Positions 42,890-54,930 of a stretch of DNA of 64,000 bases are shown here, one piece after another. The notes beneath the pieces were generated by a model, which had not been told where the DNA came from, ran no database searches, and saw nothing but the letters and a program-made list of their open reading frames with translations. Source of the DNA: Hemerocallis citrina. Taxonomy: Eukaryota > Streptophyta > Magnoliopsida > Asparagales > Asphodelaceae. Each line of letters starts with the position of its first letter. The stretch's first letter is position 1. Location: contig CM030365.1 of NCBI GenBank assembly GCA_017893485.1, positions 34,315,000-34,378,999 of the forward strand, read 5' to 3'. The translations under genes and the position numbers were made by a program.

Positions 42890-45800
42890 TGTAACAACCC
42901 TGATTTTTGACGAATGCGTCTTGTGAACAAACCGAGTGCTACTAGTTATAACAATTGTGTTTGTTTTGATTAAAGCAATTGTTCTTCTCACTAATAGCCA
43001 ACATTTGTGCATACTGATATATGTATATATGTATATACATGAATGTATGTACATATGAACTTGGACGTGTGAGCCGGAATGAAACCGAACCAAACCTACA
43101 ACACTTTTGGACTCAACCAAAATGGATCAAGCCCGGCCATTTCATGCAGGGAAAAAGAGAAGGATGAGGTTAGGGTTAGGGTTTCTTGTAATATGCATGA
43201 GAAGCATCATGATAACCCCTAAGGCATACTCCATCACATCACCTCCCTAATGCCCCAATCTCCTATTTGATGAGACACCTCTCCTCTTTTCCATGCTTGG
43301 AAAATCCTACCCCCCTTTCTCACTCTCTTCTCATTATTAAAACCCCCACACTCCTCCATTCTCTTTTCTACAATACTCCTACAACTCTTAGTTCTTTCTA
43401 CAACTTCAAACCCCATTCCAAATACTCCTAGCTACTGATTTGGAGAGAAAAAGAAGAAGGGAAGCCAAAGAGAAGGATAACTAGGAGCCCAAGCAAAGGA
43501 GAAGAAGCTAGGATCAAGAAGAGTCAAGAAGGAGGTCTTTCAAAGCAAGAACAAGCTACTACCAAGGTAGGTGTTTCCAATCTTTTGTTTTGTGTTCTTG
43601 GATGTTTGAAACGATGTTTGATGACTCAAAAAGTGGCATGCATTCTACAGGAATGAACTTAGACAACTTGTTTGTGTTAAGAAGTCTAAACCAGAAAATG
43701 ATGTTTAAAGACTGAATTTTGGGTGTTAGTCCGTAGCTCATTACATGAACACCACTTGGAATTTTGATCTGAAATTTTTAGAGGATGATCCTATAGGTTT
43801 CGTAGACCTTCAGTAATTTTCATGGATTTTTAGGATTTTTCCTGCTATTTAAATAAAATACAAACATGCATGCTGGTCAGAATAGAAGAAGCAGTTTTTA
43901 TGGTTACTGTTATAGAAAGATTGACTTGGAACATACTACATGTTTAAGGTATTGATCTGAAATTTTAGTATGTTGTTGTTGGATGTATCATGGACCTATG
44001 TTTCAAATTTCATGAGATGTGGACCACTGTAGCTATGTCAATTAAATCATGCAAATTGAACTAGAGCTTTTAATAAACAAAACTGTTGTTGTTTCTGCCC
44101 TGTTTTTGGATAATAATCAAAGAGGTATATTTCGAGATTTACTTGATGGAATACCTTGAGTTTTTAATATGTTGTAACATCATGTGTCAGGAACTATATT
44201 CTAAATTTTCATGATGATCTAACACAATATGATATTTTAATTAGATTTTACCCCATGACTGTGTCGACATCATGTTTCTGTTCTGAGTTACTGTACACTT
44301 GTTAAGGATGGACCCATAAGAGTCTCTAGAAGACCTTATCTGAAGATCCTTATAATTAAGGACTTTTAGTAGAAACAAAGACCTTTCTGGAATGGTAAAT
44401 AAATTCTGATTTGGACAAGTATTCGATTTTGTATGATTTTTGTAATTGATGACAGAAACATAGTGAATTATGGAGCTCACTGGTTTGCACCAAGTTCATA
44501 GAAACAAGTTCGGACTTGTATCTTACTAGCTTAGAGTTGTTGTTTGAGGTGAAGAAACCTTTTATAAGTGTAAGGATGAGTTAGGACTTAGGTGACCTAA
44601 GTTTCTTGCAAGGGAGTAGCTCATAGTTGTTTGTAGACCCCAAATGGACCAACGTTGTTCTTTGTTTCAAGGTGAAATTGTATAGGATGTTGGGGTATGG
44701 TTGAATACCACTTTGGGATGATATTCATGCCCATTGCGTGGTTGTACTTGCTGTCTACCTTGAGTAGAAGTGTGGGGAACGCCCGATTGCGATTCCCCAA
44801 GGGAACGGGACTGAGAGAGACTATGTTTTGGCATAAATGCCAAGTGTGTGCTTACTGTTTGGTAATTTAAATTATCGTTTTTGGACCCTTAGAACCCCTT
44901 TTTGGGTGTTTGTGGGTTAGGACTTGCTCCTAGTGGAGTGTACCTTGTTGGGATACATTGGGTAAGATGAGACCCTGAGATTGAGTCTTGTTGACCAAAC
45001 TAGATGAGTAGAATGTCGCATCGAACGCGTTGGAGGAGATGACTCGTGCACCGACGTATTTGTTGTACATGGATGGATTCCATGGGATGTGTTGGAGCTA
45101 CCACATGTCAAGGACCGTGGAGCGTTAAGTTTAACAGAAAGCTATGTTGTTGGTCGGGTCGAGGTTGCGATCAAACTCCAAGCGTCAATGTGTTTGCGGC
45201 AATCGGTGAGGACGATTCGTCGTAGGTTCGTGCCAAGTGTAGGCCGAACTTGAGAGCTAGTTGAGTCCTAGTGTGGGATTGGGTTAAGATCCATTATCGA
45301 TAAAGGTAACAAATTGAGGAGAGTCTACACATGAATTTGAACTAGTGGTTCATAGCAATGCAAGTTGTTTATTGAGTTAGGGATTTGGAAATAGTGGATT
45401 TATCGCCTAACTCGGGGACGGATAATATGGGAAAATGGAAGAGAAATCAGAGGTTGACTAGAGTGATGGTTTTTAGAGTTTGGTCTGTGAAGAAAATCTT
45501 GATTTCAACCTTATTGTTAATCTAGGAGTGGGGTATCTTGATAATTTAGGTAGGATTAGATTGAGTCTGGGTTGAATGTAAGGACAGGCACTAGCGAGGG
45601 TGTTCGCCTGTCAGGGGGACGCATGGCATCATCACCCCAGACCATATCTTAGGTTCGTTTAATGCAGATAGGGACCCCGAGTTGCCCATTGATAGAGTCG
45701 GGAAGACACTGTGGGGGCTCCGCTGTCTCGGCAGAAATGACTTTATGATCCGTAACTACCTTTGAGGAGGTTTGGAGGGTTGACATTGTCTCAACTGCAA

Positions 45801-46732
45801 GTTCTGTTCTAGTGTAAGGACGAGTTTAGCAGAGTTGGGGAAACCTTATATCGGTTCGGTTCTTTATCGATCAATGTGGACAGGTGGATTAGATGATGTC
45901 CCGGGGAGCTCGACTTTATCGGGAGTTGCTCTAATCCCTCGGTAATGTAGCCCTTGTGCCCCTATATATCGGCTTTTGGTGAGGTCCGGGGAGACGTAGA
46001 TGCAACAACATACTTTTGAATACAGTCGGGACGACAGAAGCCGCGACTGAGATACCGGACATAGTGGATAAAACTAATAGATTTGGACACCACTATTGAC
46101 TGCAGTGACGGGTTTCCACCAGAGGCCTGCAGCCTCACCATCACTGGAATTAAAAACTGGAGAGAGCACAAGGTTAGGATTGCATAGCGGGGGATCGAGC
46201 CCCATTAAATTGAAGAACATCATTTTGTTCGGGGGTGTGTAGTATGGGATGCATATCTTTCAACCAAGCGTGCATTAGCTTTAGGAGCATGAGTGCATAG
46301 TGTGCATTAGATTAGGTCATGACATACACCGACACTTGTTTGACATCACCTTTTTCTTTGCATTAAATATTATTTGTGTTTGTTGAGGTTGGAATCGCTA
46401 TATTATGGCGTAGAGAGGATAGCCGAGTATAGCATTTCTTCAGTTGTAATCAACTGACGTGCCCACAGTTATCAAGTGCAGGACCGCCAATTTGGGAGCG
46501 TAGGAAAAGCTCTAGCAAGGAAAAAGCATCAAGTGAAAGTTACTGTCCAAATTCTGTTGTAAATTGTTGTTGTAACATTTTTGTAAATGTTGTAATCATT
46601 GGACATTGTAATGACAATTTGATGTAATAAAAGTTTTTAATTTCCTGTGATTTTTGTTGTGTTGTGACTCATTTGAAGGAAGATCCTGGAAGAATGTCAC
46701 GAGTTCCTATGTTAGGAATTCAGGGCGCTACA
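42890..46732 (+). repeat. Element B 3' LTR
   Basis: TGTAACAACCCTG to CAGGGCGCTACA, collinear with the 5' copy. At 43567 it has ACCAAG/GTAGGTG, close to a consensus splice donor. The R-U5 module is at about 46080-46345 and AATAAAAG lies near 46626. Confidence 0.9.
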
Positions 46733-47785
46733 CAAACACGTCCTTGGTGGAAAGGCTTCTAGATATTATCATTTTCTCTCTGAGTCAGTGTACTATTGCC
46801 TTTCTGGAGTAGGGGGCAGTTGGGTTTGATGTGCCCAACCTTCCCACAACTGAAGCATGTAAGTCGGTTGGACTGCAAATTTCTCTTAGGGCACCGATCC
46901 TTGTAATATCCTAGTTCACCATAAATAAAACAACTTCCTAGTTGAAAGGCTCTTGTCCTGATACTGGGCTTCTGGAACTTCGGTCTTTGGCCTAACTTCC
47001 TGAAATTTGAGGTTGGAACAGACTTTTTCCCCTTATTCTTTCTTCATGCATTTACTTGTGACAACTTATTCTGATTCATGTCCATCTCCGTGACTGCTTC
47101 TCAACAAACTAATTTATCAAATCTTCGGATGAAAAGTGGCACCATCCTCGACCTCAGTGCCGGTCTTAATCCCTGCTCAAACCTTTTTTGGCTTCTTCAC
47201 CTCGTCCTATACCATCTTTGGAGCATACCGAGACAATTGTGTAAGCTTCGTCCCGTACTCCTAAACTGACAGGTTTTCTTGCCTAATGTTGAGGAATTCC
47301 ATGGCCTTTTTTTACTGAACATCGAGAGGGAAGTAGTGCTGCCTGAACTCCTCAAGAAAGTCTTCCCATGTTATAGTTCTATCTCCCATGCTGCGTTTGA
47401 TGGATTGCCACCAAACACCCACATCCTTTTCCAAAAGGATGGTCGCTAGTTCAGCCTTTCTTTCCTCTGGGGTCTCAAGCACTTCAACGACGATTTCCAC
47501 TTGTCGTACCCAATTGTCAGCGTCAGTGAGATCTGCTTGGACTTAAAAGACTGGTGGCATCATCCTCTTAAAGGACTCTACCATCTTGACTGGATTAGCC
47601 ATTGCGTTCCCTGGGTTCCTACCCTGCACTCCCTGCTGCATGAAATTCTTCCTTGCTTCCACAATTGCTCCCATCATCTAATAGACACTGGCAAACTTCT
47701 TTTCGACATTGAGGCCAGTTCCATTGGCCCCACTGCTATCGGCTTCAGTCTGACTGCTGCGCCCACTCCTAGTCCTTCCCAACAT
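46733..47785 (-). pseudogene. Element A gag (degraded)
   Basis: The ATG at 47785 (minus strand) is directly preceded by CATACATCAG. The frame reads MLGRTRSGRSS, ANGTGLNVEKKF, NPVKMVESFKRMMPPVF, WVRQVEIVVEVLETPEERK, LLEKDVGVWWQSIKR, ITWEDFLEEFRQHYFP: the capsid domain. Two zinc knuckles follow: CFIYGELGYYKDRC (ligands changed) and CFSCGKVGHIKPNC (complete CX2CX4HX4C) at about 46850-46810. Stops and frame changes occur in between. The C-terminus continues at 36773 across B. Confidence 0.85.
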
Positions 47786-47985
47786 CTGATGTATGGTTGA
47801 AAATCATATAGGTGTTGTGAAAAATGGAATCCAACAATAATATATATATTACACCGGTATTTAAGCAAAACACAATACTTAGATTTTCATTTATTTTTAC
47901 ATAGCAGTCTTAGATAGTCTTACAAAACATTACAGTTAACAAAACACTGACAAAACGTAGTCAAAACATGCATCTACAACCATCC
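47786..47985 (-). other. Spacer between pre-gag ORF and gag of A
   Basis: About 200 bp, AT-rich, non-coding. It starts at the TAA stop of the pre-gag ORF (GGCCA/GTAAGG, also donor-like) and ends at the CAG before the gag ATG. Confidence 0.5.
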
Positions 47986-48427
47986 TTACTGGCCATCCTC
48001 TACTGAGTCCACTGCCCTTGGATGTGGTCTCAACTGTGCCATCAGCTGGGCCACTTCGACCCCAAGCAACTCCTTCCTCCGCTAAAGGTTCACTAACCTA
48101 GCCTGATAGGTGGACTTCATTTGCCCAATCCTTCGGAAGGCCCTAGTTTTGAACCTTCTAAATTTTGCCACCGCCCAGTTGGTGGTGAGCTACTGAATCC
48201 CCCAAGCCTCAAGTCTCTCTTCCAATATGTCGCGGCTCCGTTTGTAGGTTGCAAGTTCCTGGAACACTCGGTCAAAAGTGCGATTGATTGCACTAGGCTG
48301 GGGAGGTGGTGGTGGTGGAAGCAGATTTTCTTCAGGGCCATTCCCAGTGTGGGAGAGCTCCTCTTCATCTGACATATCTTCCTCCTCCACCCACCCGTTC
48401 CCAAAAGGTGCATCACCGTTAGCCGTC
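47986..48427 (-). pseudogene. Element A pre-gag ORF, homologue of the D ORF
   Basis: Directly after a strong 3' splice site (TTTTTTCTCTTGCAG, ends 48428) an open frame encodes NGDAPFGNGWVEEED, acidic residues, LLPPPPPPQPSAINRTFDRV, FQELATYKRSRDILEERLEA, a stop, then TRAFRRIGQMKSTYQARLVN and LLGVEVAQLMAQLRPHPRA, ending VEDGQ at a TAA. Proline run, FQELATYK and the following helical part align with D (13007-13413). The expected ATG seems lost. Function unknown; a coiled coil is likely from the spacing of Leu, Ile and Val. Two families keep it at the same place, so it was probably functional. Confidence 0.6.
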
Positions 48428-48594
48428 CTGCAAGAGAAAAAAAAATGGGGATTAGTACAAATATAGAAAATCATAAAATATAAATTGTATAGTGCAACAA
48501 TATGAATTACGATCATCTAATATCTACACTAAACTCAACTCTACCTGGGCATCCAAGTTCAATTTTTTGTTCTGTTAGACTATAATTTGAAGTC

Positions 48595-48607
48595 GGTTCT
48601 AATACCA
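48595..48607 (-). other. Primer-binding site of A (degenerate, initiator Met tRNA)
   Basis: On the minus strand TGGTATTAGAACC, four bases after the LTR end at 48612; differs from TGGTATCAGAGC at two positions. Confidence 0.75.
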
Positions 48608-48611
48608 ACTC

Positions 48612-49580
48612 TGTAGCGCTCCGAATTCCTAACTCTAGAAATTCGAGTTGCAAGCCAGAATCTTAATTCAAAATAGTAAATAACACAAAAAGTACAGGAA
48701 ATTAAAAACTTTTATTTCGAATAAATGTTAATACAATGTCCAATGATTACAATAAAATATTCAACAAGATTTTACAATGAACTTGGACAATGTCTCTCCA
48801 CTTGGATGCTCCGCACGACTCGAGTTCCTTCCACTCCCACGATCGGGTAGTCCTACACTAAAAATCTGGGGGCACGTCAGTTGAATGCAACTGATGCAAT
48901 GCTGATAAAACTAACGACTCTCCAAGGTCAACATTCAAAATGTTGCAAGGGAAAAATGTGCAGTCAAACAAAAGTGTGGTGTATGTCATGCCATAGAGTC
49001 TAATGCACAAACCAAATGCATTCAATGCACTTACGCTAATGCAATTCATTTGGAAACGTATGCATCCCATACTACATACTTTCTCAATTACAACTTCAAT
49101 GGAAACATATGCATCCCATACTACATACTTCCCAAGGAGTTCACCTTCTCTTAATTGTAGGGTTCGATCCCCCGCCCTGCACCCTACCCATGTACTCTCT
49201 CCTGTTCCTAACATTCATCTAGTGGCTGTTGAGGTTGCAGTTGTTCAGTCCAATTCTGCCTCTGCAGTCAGTAGTGACTGTCCCCGTTTTCCACTACTGC
49301 ACGATCCCCGTAGTCTCACTACTTCGGACGTCACCCAAAAGTTGCTACAAGCAAACAGGTGGCCCCACTGTAATTCCCGCTCACCGAGATGCATAAAGTC
49401 TTACTCACCCTTGAAGAGTCTTACTCTAGCTCACTGCCCGCACTAATCACATAGAACTTGACGGACTCGTAGGGTGCATTCCCTACTCCCGCTAGGAGCA
49501 CCTCCCGTTATTACAACTAGACCCCAAAAATAAACAGAAGAAACTACGCCACTCGACCCCCCTTACAGGAGAGATGGCAC
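48612..49580 (-). repeat. Element A 5' LTR, inner part (R-U5 end)
   Basis: On the minus strand it ends GGAATTCGGAGCGCTACA at 48612, much like B. It contains a polyadenylation-type region (TTCGAAATAAAAGTTTTTAA, about 48722-48703), CTGACGTGCCCCCAG near 48878, and the R-U5 module (about 48950-49290) with a 50-bp tandem duplication carrying GTATGTAGTATGGGATGCAT. It is cut at 49580 by C; GGCAC (49576-49580) and GGTAC (59420-59424) are the target duplication. Confidence 0.8.
48950..49290 (-). repeat. Cross-family R-U5 module, A copy
   Basis: On the minus strand: CAGTCACTACTGACTGCAG, CAACCTCAACAGCCACTAGA, AACAGGAGAGAGTACATGG, GGGGGATCGAACCCT (T-loop-like), AAGTATGTAGTATGGGATGC twice, GCATTAG, and GGCATGACATACACC. 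Same order as B, D, G and H. Confidence 0.6.
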
Positions 49581-50135
49581 TGTAACGCCCCAAACATAAA
49601 CTTTTTTTTTATCTACAGCTAACCTATTACTCATCTACATCATTTCTTACTTAGATAAATATCCAAATTCAATTCTTTCAATTTCTATGCCACTTTAAAC
49701 ATAAACTAAGATAATTATATTTCAAATAAAATTTTTGCAGAGTTTCTCCAGAAATATTAGCCCTTTTATAGAATTTCCTTACGGAAATCTGCAAACAATC
49801 ATACAAAACAAAGTACTTGTAATATTTTTCAGTCCTCCCCAAGCCAAGTCATTCAACATCACACAGACAATAATATATACAGCTCTGGAGGCATAATACT
49901 TCATAACAAGCAAAATACAAATTTAAAACTAAAAATTCTTTTGATAACCTTTATGAGTTTTAGAAAAACTTTAGAAAAAATTTTCAAAAACCAATCACAG
50001 AATCCAATACTCCACAACAAGGTGGGTACGGGCTTTTATACTTCATCACAGCACTATAGGTATATTACCTCTTACAGTTATACACACAATCATCCATAAT
50101 ACCATATAATACATCATTCTACTCTCATTTCTATA

Positions 50136-50138
<3 letters not shown>

Positions 50139-50181
<43 letters not shown>
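50139..50181. repeat. (TA)n microsatellite in C
   Basis: Uninterrupted TA run of about 20 units. Confidence 0.95.
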
Positions 50182-50183
<2 letters not shown>

Positions 50184-50504
50184 TCTACTACGAGCAAAGT
50201 AAAACTACCAGACTACCCCATTTAGCTCACCTTGCTGCTATCAAACCTGTAGGAGAGTTAGGGTCGTCCAACCTCAGGGAGGGACTCCCTTAATCCCCAG
50301 AAAACAATAGGGGTTAGCCATGTCTGGTGTGAGTATAAATTATTAGCTTAGCAAATAAATTAAACTGTATAAAGAAAATAGATTGAACTTACGAATATCA
50401 AGATAATGAAATTCAACCTGAAATCTGAACATAGAAACATCATAAATGCGACTTTATATTAAACTACTCTTATAAACCTGCACCCCCCTACATATCCCTC
50501 AGCA

Positions 50505-50620
50505 CTCTCCCTACCTTGAAGTTGTTCCTCGGTAGGTTGTTCCCACCATTTCCATGGAAATAGCGGGCGGGTAGTTCCTCGGCACAATTCCACGACATAT
50601 CAACCCATATTATAATTTTG
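50505..50620. repeat. Internal duplication in C, copy 1
   Basis: Shares GGTAGGT..GTTCCCACCATTTCCATG, AAATAGCGGGC.GGTAGTTCCT and GGCACAATTCCA with 56338-56445 in the same orientation, about 1.7 kb away once H is discounted. Confidence 0.8.
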
Positions 50621-51599
50621 TATTTAATTTAATACTCACTCTTATCTCATACTTTTTTTTTGATAAAAGATTTATCTCATACTCTATTAACATTCATTCT
50701 CATTCTCCCCAAATTTTCATTTATAGCTTATGGTACAACTTACTTTACTTTTTATATTTTCTCATCTTTTAGATAAAACTCACTTTGCCTTTCTATTTCC
50801 ATTTTATCTTATTACTCACTTTAATTCTCATTCTTATTTATAATACACTTAACTTGATTTTCCTTCACTTCTCCTCACACAACTTACTTTTGTTTTCATT
50901 TATACATGGCATAATATATTCTTTTTGCTTATCATATTCATTCCCATAACCCGATATCTTTATTTATCATATTCAGTTACAAACATTCTCTTTACTGTTC
51001 ATATTTATTCTTATTACACCACTTCTTTACCTCACATATTCATTCCCAAAATAAATTTCTTCATTTTATTCATATTACTTCACACACATACTTCCTTCAT
51101 TTTTCATACTCATTTACATAACACCAAGTCATCACTTTATGCATCATACAAATATCACATATAACTTTACTTTACATTCGTATAAAATTATATCACCTAC
51201 GACTTTCATTACTCCTCATATTCTTTTTCATACCACAATTGGTTCGAATTATTCACCTTAATTTTCACGCATAACTCCTTCTTTGTTAATTGTAATATCC
51301 CGGTTGGATATTATATATATTTGTATTATTATTATTTTTATGGAAATTACTGAGTTTTAATCCCCATTATCTATATATATATATACTAGTAATTATCGGT
51401 TTTGTGGTAAATATTATGCACAATACAAAATCATGTATCGGTTTTGTGCACATAACAAAATCAAGTAATATGCGTTTTTAAGAAAATATATGTAATATCC
51501 TGGGCTGATATTAAAAATTATTATTTTATTATTATTTTATTATTATTTTCAGGATTAAAATTTTTTTTTGGTAAATATTACCCGGTTTAATTAATAAAC

Positions 51600-51653
<54 letters not shown>
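51600..51653. repeat. (TA)n microsatellite in H
   Basis: About 25 TA units in U3; G lacks a comparable run. Confidence 0.95.
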
Positions 51654-51654
<1 letters not shown>

Positions 51655-52733
51655 TAATCTATATATATCTGTATTGTATCAAATTGGTACTGAAATCTTC
51701 TGAGCTGGTAATAAAATTATTTTCTTATTATTTTATTTTTTATTCTCGGAATCAAATTATTTTTGTATAGATTGATTGAGTTTGATGAATTAAAATTATT
51801 TGTATATGTAGACGTATGTATGTATAAGTACCGTATCGATTTCGTGTGTTTGTACGAAATCATATAGTATGTGATTTTGGGAATAAACCTTTTATTTTTG
51901 ATCCATCATTATCAAATAGAAGGTTGGGATTGGATTAGGGTGTTGATTGCAATATTAAATTGCAAATTGATCATCCAATTGTTAAACCACAATGAGAGCA
52001 ACACTTGGCTCTCTCTCTAACCACAAACTCACCCTCACTCTCTCTCCCTCTCTTATAAGTGGCTGGCCAAACCAAAGGGCAAGAAGTCCTTTCATTTTTG
52101 TGTTCCTCCATCTCCTTCTTATCTCCATCTCTTCTTTTTCTTCTACTTCTTCTACTTGTTTAACTTTTTTTATAAAAAAAACTGAGAAGAAAAGAAAAGA
52201 AAGGGAGAATCAAAAGATGGGTTAGGGTTTCATGGGTTTCTTTCATGGGAGTTCTTGAGAAGAGGAGGAAGAACAAGGAAGGAGAATGAAGAGCTAGCAA
52301 GTCCTTCCAACCGATTTTGGGTGGGGGTTTCTCTACTCTTGTTTATATTGATTTTTGCTTTTATTTTATTGTTGTACGAGATAACAACTTGGAATAAATC
52401 ATCTGCATATTGATGATTGTGGACTAGAATAAATGGCATATAAGATTGAAGTGGTAGAACTCAAAATAAAATCCTAAAGACCCAATCTTTAAACTAGTAT
52501 GTTTTTTTAATGCTTATGAATTAACAGCTTGAGGTAAAGTTGAAATCTTGAGCCCAAATTAATTGGAGAGGTTCTCATACATGTCCTTACAATGATCTAT
52601 TTTTTGTTGATTTTTATGGGTTAATTTACTAGGCTAAATAGATCGTTTCCCCAAAACAGCGACTTTTTAGCAAAAATTAGCAAAACTAGTGTTTTTGGGT
52701 TAACTTTGACATGTGTTTAAGAAGCTAGATTTT

Positions 52734-54480
52734 GAGTTCTATAAGGAATCTGAAAAACTTGTCAACTAGAAAATTGTAGTAGATGTTCTTATCTTTCCAT
52801 AAAGTCCAATTTTGTTAGATTCCGACATGTATAGCAAAAGTTATGAGCCTTACAAGCTTCAGCCTTTTGTTGTCTTTATTGCACTTTGTATTGTGTTTAA
52901 AGAGCTACATTTTGAGTTCCATAAGGATTCTGAAAAAGTTGTAAACTAGAAAGTTTTAGTATATGTTCCCATCTTTCCAAAAAGTATAATTTTGTTAAAT
53001 TTCGACAAGTACAGCAAAAGTAAAGAGCTTTAAAAGTTTCAGCCTTTTGTTGTCTTTGTTGCTCTTTGTATTGTGTTTAAAGAGCTGGATTTTGAGTTCC
53101 ATAAGGAATCTGAGAAGGATATCAACTAGAGAGTTGTAGTATATATTCTCAGCTTTCCAAGAAACCCAATTTTTTTAGATTCCGACAGGTATAGCAAAAG
53201 TTAGGAACTTTACAAGTTTCAGCCTTTTGCTGTCTTTGTTGTTCTTTGTAATGTGTTTAAAAAGCTAGATTTTGAGTTCCATAAGGAATCTGAGATGGTT
53301 GTCAACTAGAGAGTTGTATTAAATGTTCTTAGCTTTCCAAGAAGCCCAATTTTGTTAGATTCCGACAAGTATAACAAAAGTTATGAGCTTTATAAGTTTC
53401 AGCCTTTTGCTGTCTTTGTTGTTCTTTGAGTTTGTGTTTAAATAACTGCATTTTGAGTTCCATAAGGAATCTGAAAAAGTTGTCAACTAGGAAGTTTTAG
53501 TAGATGTTCTTAGCTTTCCAAAAAGTCCAATTTTGCTGGATTCCGATAAGTATAGCACCAATTATGAGCTTTAAAAGTTTCAGCAAATCTGCTGTCTTTT
53601 TATTGTTCTTGACTTGTGTTTAAAAAGCAGGAATTTGAGTTCCATAGAGAATCTGAGAAAGTTGTTAACTAGAAAATTATAGTAGATGTTCTTAGCTTTC
53701 CAAGATACCCAATTTTGTTAGATTCTGACAAGTATAGCAAAAGTTATGAGGTTTACAAGTTCCAGCCTTTTGCTCTCTTTGTTGTTCTTTGAATTGTGTT
53801 TAAAGAGCTAAATTTTGAGTTCCACAAGGAATCTGAAAAAGTTGTCAACTAGAAAGTTGTACTAGATGTTCTTAGATTTCCAAAAAGTCCAATTTTGCTG
53901 GATTCCGATAAGTATAGCACCAGTTATGAGCTTTGCAAGTTTCAGCAAATCTGCTATCTTTTTGTTGTTCTGGACTTGTGTTTAAAGAGTAGAAATTTGA
54001 GTTCCATACGGAATCTGAGAAATTTGTTAACTAGGAAGTTGTCGTAGTTGTTCTTAGCATTCCAAAATGTCCAATTTTGTTGGATTTCGATAAGTATAAC
54101 ACCAATTATGAGCTTTACAAGTTTCAGCAAATCTGCTGTCTTTTTTGTTCTTGACTTGTGTTTAAAGAGCAGGAATTTGAGTTCTATACGGAATCTGAGA
54201 AATTTGTTAACTAGAAAATTGTAGTAGATGTTCTTAGCTTTTCAAAAAGTCCAATTTTGTTAGATTCCGATAAGTATAGGAAAAGTTATGAGCTTTACAA
54301 GTTTCAGCCTTTTTCTGTCTTTGGTTATTTTTGAATTGTGTTTAAAGAACTGGATTTTGAGTTCCATAAGGAATCTGAAAAGTTATAAAATAGAGAGTAG
54401 TAGTAAAGGTTCTTACCTTTCCAAAATATCTTATTTAGTTAGATTCTGATAAGCGGAGTAAGAGTTATGACCTTTACAAG
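52734..54480 (+). repeat. Tandem array of 180-182 bp, ten units, in H
   Basis: GAGTTCCATAAGGAATCTGA starts units at 52734, 52914, 53094, 53274, 53455, 53637, 53817, 53999, 54179 and 54359. Each unit has AACTAGAAAGTTGTAGTAGA, AGCTTTCCAAAAAGTCCAAT, TTAGATTCCGACAAGTATAG and AAAAGTTATGAGCTTTACAA. Units drift but spacing is nearly fixed. Confidence 0.9.
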
Positions 54481-54634
54481 TCACAGCAGCGAGCCTTTCG
54501 GCTAACCTGTGTCAATAGGCGAACAGGCCATAATCTACGATCTATGAGGTAGGGGGCCACAGGGGATGCTTCGAGCTAACCTCTTTTGAAGTTAACTCCG
54601 AGGGTTCGTCAGATTTTTGAGTGAGGTACAGTAC

Positions 54635-54930
54635 GCCGGGCAATAATGGCAAATAGGGATACCACTTTATGACTGCGAATGGCGGGATCAGACCGTTTCA
54701 GAGCAACCTCATCAGTCACGCGGTATCTTCAGAAATAGGTAGTAAAAGAGTAGAATTCATGGCGCGGGTTCAAATCCTTATATATGGAGAAACGGCTTGA
54801 TACGGGCGTATGTATTTATGTGGTGCATACTATTCAGAGACACGCTTGCATTAGAATAAGAGCATCCTTGCATTAGTTAATCTTGCATTAGAGTCTAAGT
54901 CATAGCATACACTGACATATCAATTATATA
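54635..54930 (+). repeat. Cross-family R-U5 module, H copy
   Basis: AATGGCAAATAGGGATACCA, GAGCAACCTCATCAGTCA, CATGGCGCGGGTTCAAATCC, GGGCGTATGTATTTATGTGG, three GCATTAG copies, AAGTCATAGCATACACTGAC. Same order as G, D, B and A. Confidence 0.6.

Larger units (their letters stand above)
36774..46732 (+). mobile_element. Element B: LTR retrotransposon with 3.84-kb LTRs and a 2.3-kb core
   Basis: The two LTRs (36774-40613 and 42890-46732) are nearly equal in length and closely similar. The primer site is at 40618 and the polypurine tract at 42877. The core keeps only an RT fragment and a tandem array, so it is non-autonomous. It inserted in gag of A with a CAAAG/CAAAC duplication. Its LTR is related to that of A (shared blocks around CTAGTGCCTGTCCT and the R-U5 module) but differs in U3. 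Confidence 0.9.

Noticed and set aside
52734..54480. CRISPR-like regular spacing
   Set aside because: Whole units of about 181 bp are related; there are no short identical repeats with unique spacers, and the context is plant retrotransposon DNA. The same applies to 41605-42780.
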